NCBI GenBank assembly: GCA_030147905.1
Contig: JASBUM010000684.1
Coordinates: 1-8,772, forward strand
Reading direction: 5' to 3'
Length of the DNA stretch: 8,772 nucleotides
DNA from: Acidimangrovimonas sp.
Lineage (GTDB): Bacteria; Pseudomonadota; Alphaproteobacteria; Rhodobacterales; Rhodobacteraceae
Shown here: piece by piece, positions 6,142 through 8,772 of the stretch
Numbering within the stretch: the stretch's first letter is position 1
Layout: every line of letters starts with the position of its first letter
Notes under the pieces: model-generated
What the model saw: only the letters and a program-made list of their open reading frames with translations
Database searches by the model: none
Told to the model about the DNA's origin: nothing
Position numbers and translations under genes: made by a program

Positions 6142-6866
6142 GCATGCCCCCCGCGATCGAGACGATCTTCGCGGCACTCGACGCCACGTGGCCCGCGGCC
6201 CGCACCCACCGCTGCGGCCCTTGGCTCGTGCGCGAGGGCCGGGGTGGTGGACAGCGGGTCTCGGCCGCGACCGCTCTGACGCCCGAGGCCGCCGAGGATC
6301 TGGCCATCACGCGGATGGAGCGGGCCCAAGCCGCGCTCGGCCAGCCCCCCCTTGTGATGGTCCGCCATGGCGAGGCCCGGCTGGACGCGGCGCTTGCCGC
6401 GCGTGGCTATGCCGTCGTGGATCCGGTGCTGGCGTACTGCGCGCCCGTCGCCGCGCTGGCCGCGGAGCTGCCCCATCTGACCGCCTTCGCGATCTGGCCC
6501 CCGCTCGCCATCCAGACCGAGATCTGGGCTGCTGGCGGGATCGGTCCGTCGCGTCTTGCGGTGATGGCGCGGACGCATGGCCCGAAAACAGCGCTTATCG
6601 CCCGTGCGCAGGATCGGCCGGCAGGCTGCGCCTTCGTGGCGCTTGATGACAAGATCGCCATGCTGCATGCCCTCGAGGTTGCGCCGGCCCGGCGTCGGCA
6701 AAAAGCTGCCGTCAACATGATGCGGGCGGCCGCCACCTGGGCGCAAGATCATGGGGCGTCATGGCTGACCCTCATGGTGACAGAGGCGAACGCGGGCGCG
6801 CGCGCGCTCTATGCTTCCCTCGGGATGGATGTTGTGGGAAATTACCACTACCGGCGCGGCCCGTGA
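6138..6866 (+). CDS. GNAT family N-acetyltransferase
   Basis: This 242-residue protein carries a GNAT acetyl-CoA-binding core in its C-terminal half. A beta4/alpha3 region HALEVAPARRRQKAAVNMM spans about 177-195, and the ending ALYASLGM (223-230) followed by a Tyr-rich strand (NYHYR) is the standard family finish. The pyrophosphate-binding loop normally reads Q/R-x-x-G-x-G/A; here it is RRRQKAA without the glycines, as in a divergent member. The N-terminal half (about 1-120) has no motif I recognise and may be a degenerate second GNAT domain. It starts inside the cinA-like stop (ATGA overlap), so the two proteins are probably made together; an alternative ATG lies 6 nt downstream at 6144. The substrate is unknown. 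The family call is fairly secure. Confidence 0.85.
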   Translation: MSMPPAIETIFAALDATWPAARTHRCGPWLVREGRGGGQRVSAATALTPEAAEDLAITRMERAQAALGQPPLVMVRHGEARLDAALAARGYAVVDPVLAYCAPVAALAAELPHLTAFAIWPPLAIQTEIWAAGGIGPSRLAVMARTHGPKTALIARAQDRPAGCAFVALDDKIAMLHALEVAPARRRQKAAVNMMRAAATWAQDHGASWLTLMVTEANAGARALYASLGMDVVGNYHYRRGP

Positions 6867-6884
6867 CCCGCCGCAGACGTCAAC

Positions 6885-6889
6885 AAGGG
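6885..6889 (+). promoter_or_regulatory. Shine-Dalgarno AAGGG supporting a GTG start
   Basis: AAGGG lies 8 nt before the GTG at 6898. This favours that start over in-frame codons inside the upstream acetyltransferase gene, from 6811 on. Confidence 0.6.
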
Positions 6890-6897
6890 CCCCATCC

Positions 6898-7473
6898 GTG
6901 AGCGAAAAAGCCGATTCGCCGATCGCGCTCGACCTGCCGCAGGTCGATCCGCTGCCCGACGCCACCGCCCGCTATTTCGCCCTTTGCCAGGAGAAGCTGG
7001 GCCTCGTGCCCAACGTCCTGCGCGCCTATGCCTTCGACATCGCCAAGCTCGACGCCTTCAGCGCGATGTACAACGATCTGATGCTGGCGGATTCCGGTCT
7101 TTCGAAGCTGGAACGCGAGATGATTGCGGTCGTGGTGTCGTCGATCAACCGCTGCTGGTACTGCCAGGTCGCGCATGGCGCCGCCGTGCGCCAGCTTTCG
7201 GGCGATCCCCTGCTGGGCGAGGCGATGGTGATGAACTACCGCGCCGCCCGGCTTGACCGGCGCCAGCGCGCGATGCTCGATTTCGCCGCGAAGCTTACCG
7301 AGAACCCAGCCCGCATCGAGGAGACCGATCGCGCGGCGCTGCGCGAGGCGGGCTTCACCGCGCGCGACATCTGGGACATCGCGGCGGTGACCGGCTTCTT
7401 CAATATGACAAACCGCGTCGCCTCGGCCACCGACATGCAGCCCAACGACGCCTATCACGGCCAGGCGCGATGA
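6898..7473 (+). CDS. Peroxidase-related enzyme, AhpD/carboxymuconolactone decarboxylase-like
   Basis: This 191-residue all-helical protein carries the AhpD-like redox centre C86-x-x-C89-x-x-x-H93 in NRCWYCQVAHG. In the AhpD family this reduces peroxides or serves as a thiol reductant for a partner peroxiredoxin. Length and overall style match the uncharacterised peroxidase-related subfamily; the segment GLVPNVLRAYA (35-45) and the C-terminal FFNMTNRVASATDM (167-180) are typical of it. I use a GTG start, placed by Shine-Dalgarno spacing and by the beginning of family similarity. The gap to the acetyltransferase gene is 31 nt, and the stop overlaps the OmpA-like start as ATGA, so it sits inside an operon. 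The family is secure; the in vivo substrate and reductant are unknown. No peroxiredoxin gene lies in the window. Confidence 0.92.
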   Translation: MSEKADSPIALDLPQVDPLPDATARYFALCQEKLGLVPNVLRAYAFDIAKLDAFSAMYNDLMLADSGLSKLEREMIAVVVSSINRCWYCQVAHGAAVRQLSGDPLLGEAMVMNYRAARLDRRQRAMLDFAAKLTENPARIEETDRAALREAGFTARDIWDIAAVTGFFNMTNRVASATDMQPNDAYHGQAR

Positions 7474-8519
7474 TCGCCGGCCCGGCGCTGGCGTCACTGA
7501 TGACGGTGGCGATGACGCTCGGCCCGGCGCCTGCGAAGGCGCTCACGCTCGGCCTGCCGAAGACGGCGACGCTCAACGCGCAGCAGGACCGGCCGCTGGG
7601 CAGTTACCGTCTGCCCACCGGGCCGTGGCGCGACGGCGCGATCCCGGTGATCGCGACCGAGGGCCGATTGCGCATCCGGGTCTGGCGCATACCCGATCGG
7701 CAGCAGTCGACCATGCAGATGCTGGCCGCGCTGCGCGCCCGGGTGGAGAAGGCGGGCTACGCGACGCTGTTCCAATGCGCGACACAATCGTGCGGCGGCT
7801 TCGACTTCCGCTTCGGCACGCGGGTCCTGTCGGAGCCCCAGATGCATGTCGATCTGGGCGATTACCGGTTTCTCGCGGCGCGCCGGACGGCGAGCGGCGC
7901 GCCGCATTACCTGTCGCTCATGGTCAGCCGCAGCGCGGAGGCCTTGTTCGTGCAGTTGATTCGGGTCGATCCGCCGGCGCCCGGCGCCGAGACGGCGACC
8001 GAAGGTGCGGCCGATGCCGCAGCGGCGAAGGGCGCGGGCGGCGCCTCGGCCACCCCGCCCGCCAACGCTCCGCCCGCCACTGCCGCCGCCGCCCCCGACG
8101 CAGCAGCCACGGCATCGGCGGGGGGCGATCCGGCCGCGGCCAACGGGCTGATCGCACGGCTCGAGCAGGGCGGCGCGGTGGCGCTCGACGATCTCAACTT
8201 CCCCAGCGGCGCGTCCGAGCTGGCGCCGGGGCGTTATGCCTCGCTCGCGGCACTTGCCGCCTATCTCAAGCAAGACGGCAAGCGCCGCATCGCGCTGGTC
8301 GGTCATACCGACGATTCGGGAAGCCTTGCGGCGAATATCGCACTGTCGAGGAAACGCGCCCAATCCGTCGCCGCGCGGCTGATCGACAGCTACGGCGTCA
8401 ATTCCGCGCAGATCGACGCCGAGGGGGTGGGCTATCTCGCGCCGCGCGGGTCGAATTTCACCAAGCAGGGCCGGATGGAGAACCGGCGTGTCGAAGTGAT
8501 GCTGACCAGCGGCGGATGA
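7470..8519 (+). CDS. Exported OmpA-family protein with peptidoglycan-binding C-terminal domain
   Basis: This 349-residue envelope protein has a hydrophobic N-terminus with a likely signal peptidase I site after AKA (22-24). The globular N-terminal domain (about 25-168) is of unknown function and contains two cysteines, C103 and C108, in FQCATQSCGGFDFRF. An Ala/Pro/Gly-rich low-complexity linker follows (about 169-225). The C-terminal OmpA/MotB domain (about 235-346) carries LVGHTDDSGS (276-285), ALSRKRAQSVAARL (291-304) and NRRVEV (338-343), which in this family hold the periplasmic protein to peptidoglycan diaminopimelate. There is no lipobox, so it is predicted periplasmic rather than a lipoprotein. 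Oddly, the signal-peptide n-region has no Lys or Arg. The start overlaps the upstream stop as ATGA, indicating translational coupling. The OmpA-domain call is very secure; the N-terminal domain's function is unknown. Confidence 0.93.
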   Translation: MIAGPALASLMTVAMTLGPAPAKALTLGLPKTATLNAQQDRPLGSYRLPTGPWRDGAIPVIATEGRLRIRVWRIPDRQQSTMQMLAALRARVEKAGYATLFQCATQSCGGFDFRFGTRVLSEPQMHVDLGDYRFLAARRTASGAPHYLSLMVSRSAEALFVQLIRVDPPAPGAETATEGAADAAAAKGAGGASATPPANAPPATAAAAPDAAATASAGGDPAAANGLIARLEQGGAVALDDLNFPSGASELAPGRYASLAALAAYLKQDGKRRIALVGHTDDSGSLAANIALSRKRAQSVAARLIDSYGVNSAQIDAEGVGYLAPRGSNFTKQGRMENRRVEVMLTSGG

Positions 8520-8533
8520 GCGGGGGCGCGGCG

Positions 8534-8555
8534 CCCGGCCGCAGCGCGGCCCGGG
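8534..8555 (+). terminator. Hairpin after the OmpA-like gene
   Basis: GGCCGC (8537-8542) pairs with GCGGCC (8546-8551) over an AGC loop. The stem extends by CCC (8534-8536) against GGG (8553-8555) past one bulged C. It lies 15 nt after the stop in a convergent gap and has no U tract, so it is a probable operon-end structure. Confidence 0.45.
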
Positions 8556-8582
8556 GCGGGGCGGGGCGGGGCGGGGCGGGGC
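8553..8582. repeat. (GGGGC)6 pentanucleotide tandem repeat
   Basis: Six perfect consecutive copies of GGGGC occupy this 30-bp stretch between the convergent OmpA-like and LysR genes. Each unit supplies a run of four G on the plus strand, so it can in principle form a G-quadruplex in DNA or in the 3' end of the operon transcript. Such arrays are also prone to slippage. Confidence 0.85.
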
Positions 8583-8588
8583 CGCGTG

Positions 8589-8772
8589 CTACCAGCGGTC
8601 GGGGCCCTTCTCGGCAAACTCGCGTGCGAGGAAATCGATGAAGGCGCGCACCTTGGGCTGCGTGAAGCGCCCGGGCGGGTAGACGGCATAGATCCCGAGC
8701 ATATCGACCGGCAGATCCGGCATCGCCTCTTCCACGAGCCCGGCCTTGAGCGCATTGGCATAGAGGAAGCTG
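8589..8772 (-). CDS. C-terminal fragment of a LysR-type transcriptional regulator
   Basis: The last 60 residues of a protein whose start lies beyond the window edge are visible, ending in a TAG at 8591-8589. I obtained them by translating the reverse strand directly. They include GLVEEAMPDLPVDMLGIYAVYP (11-32) and the very characteristic PKVRAFIDFLAREFAE (39-54), the final strand and helix of the LysR effector-binding domain. The helix-turn-helix domain, and so the target specificity, is outside the window. It converges on the OmpA-like operon, so it is not a typical divergent regulator of these genes. It is partial only because of the window boundary; no frameshift is seen in the visible part. 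Confidence 0.85.
   Translation of the reverse strand, partial: SFLYANALKAGLVEEAMPDLPVDMLGIYAVYPPGRFTQPKVRAFIDFLAREFAEKGPDRW

Noticed and set aside
7494..8641. Long open frames on both strands overlapping the OmpA-like gene (289 and 338 codons)
   Set aside because: They are composition-driven shadows. The chosen frame has a signal peptide and full OmpA-domain motifs.
8432..8761. A 109-codon minus-strand open frame at the right edge
   Set aside because: It is in a different frame from the LysR C-terminus, which I translated directly from the reverse strand and which ends at 8589. This frame runs on through the G4C repeat into the OmpA-like gene.
1..8772. A possible mobile, phage-defence, CRISPR or toxin-antitoxin system
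   Set aside because: I looked on both strands for spaced repeats, recombinases, nuclease or toxin motifs and target-site duplications and found none; the gene set is ordinary chromosomal.

Overview
The window is GC-rich DNA (long GC-rich codon stretches, GC-rich third positions, many long antisense shadow frames) and reads as an ordinary, tightly packed bacterial chromosome. Protein style and gene content point to an alphaproteobacterium, probably of the Rhodobacter/Paracoccus group; this is an inference from general resemblance, with no rRNA or marker gene here to fix it. I see no transposase, integrase, tRNA, rRNA, CRISPR array or phage gene, and no abrupt change in composition.

Layout, left to right: (1) a divergent pair, a DUF752 tRNA methyltransferase (mnmD, minus strand) and a DAO-family FAD oxidoreductase (plus strand), separated by 50 bp. 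Together they look like the two halves of the E. coli fusion enzyme MnmC, which matures the wobble uridine of some tRNAs. (2) A second divergent pair, an NADPH-dependent FMN reductase (minus) and an acetolactate-synthase-like thiamine-diphosphate enzyme (plus), separated by 119 bp that hold a candidate promoter overlapped by a perfect dyad. (3) A third divergent arrangement: type I methionine aminopeptidase (map, minus) against a four-gene plus-strand run. That run is a CinA-N/molybdopterin-binding-domain protein, a GNAT acetyltransferase, an AhpD-like CxxC peroxidase-related protein and an exported OmpA-domain protein. Two of its three junctions are ATGA stop/start overlaps, so it is very likely one operon. 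(4) The C-terminal end of a LysR-type regulator (minus), cut by the window edge.

The convergent junctions (about 1808-1879, 4255-4355 and 8520-8588) each contain strong GC-rich hairpins without a U tract, which probably act as terminators or 3'-end structures. The last also carries six perfect tandem copies of GGGGC, a candidate G-quadruplex. The divergent region between map and the cinA-like gene has a sigma70-like promoter preceded by two copies of a 10-bp direct repeat.

The genes are mostly housekeeping or general metabolism. I do not see a convincing new defence or mobile system. The points most worth checking are the divergent split MnmC pair, the orphan ThDP enzyme with its reductase partner, the conserved-looking operon of unlinked functions, and three intergenic repeat or dyad elements.
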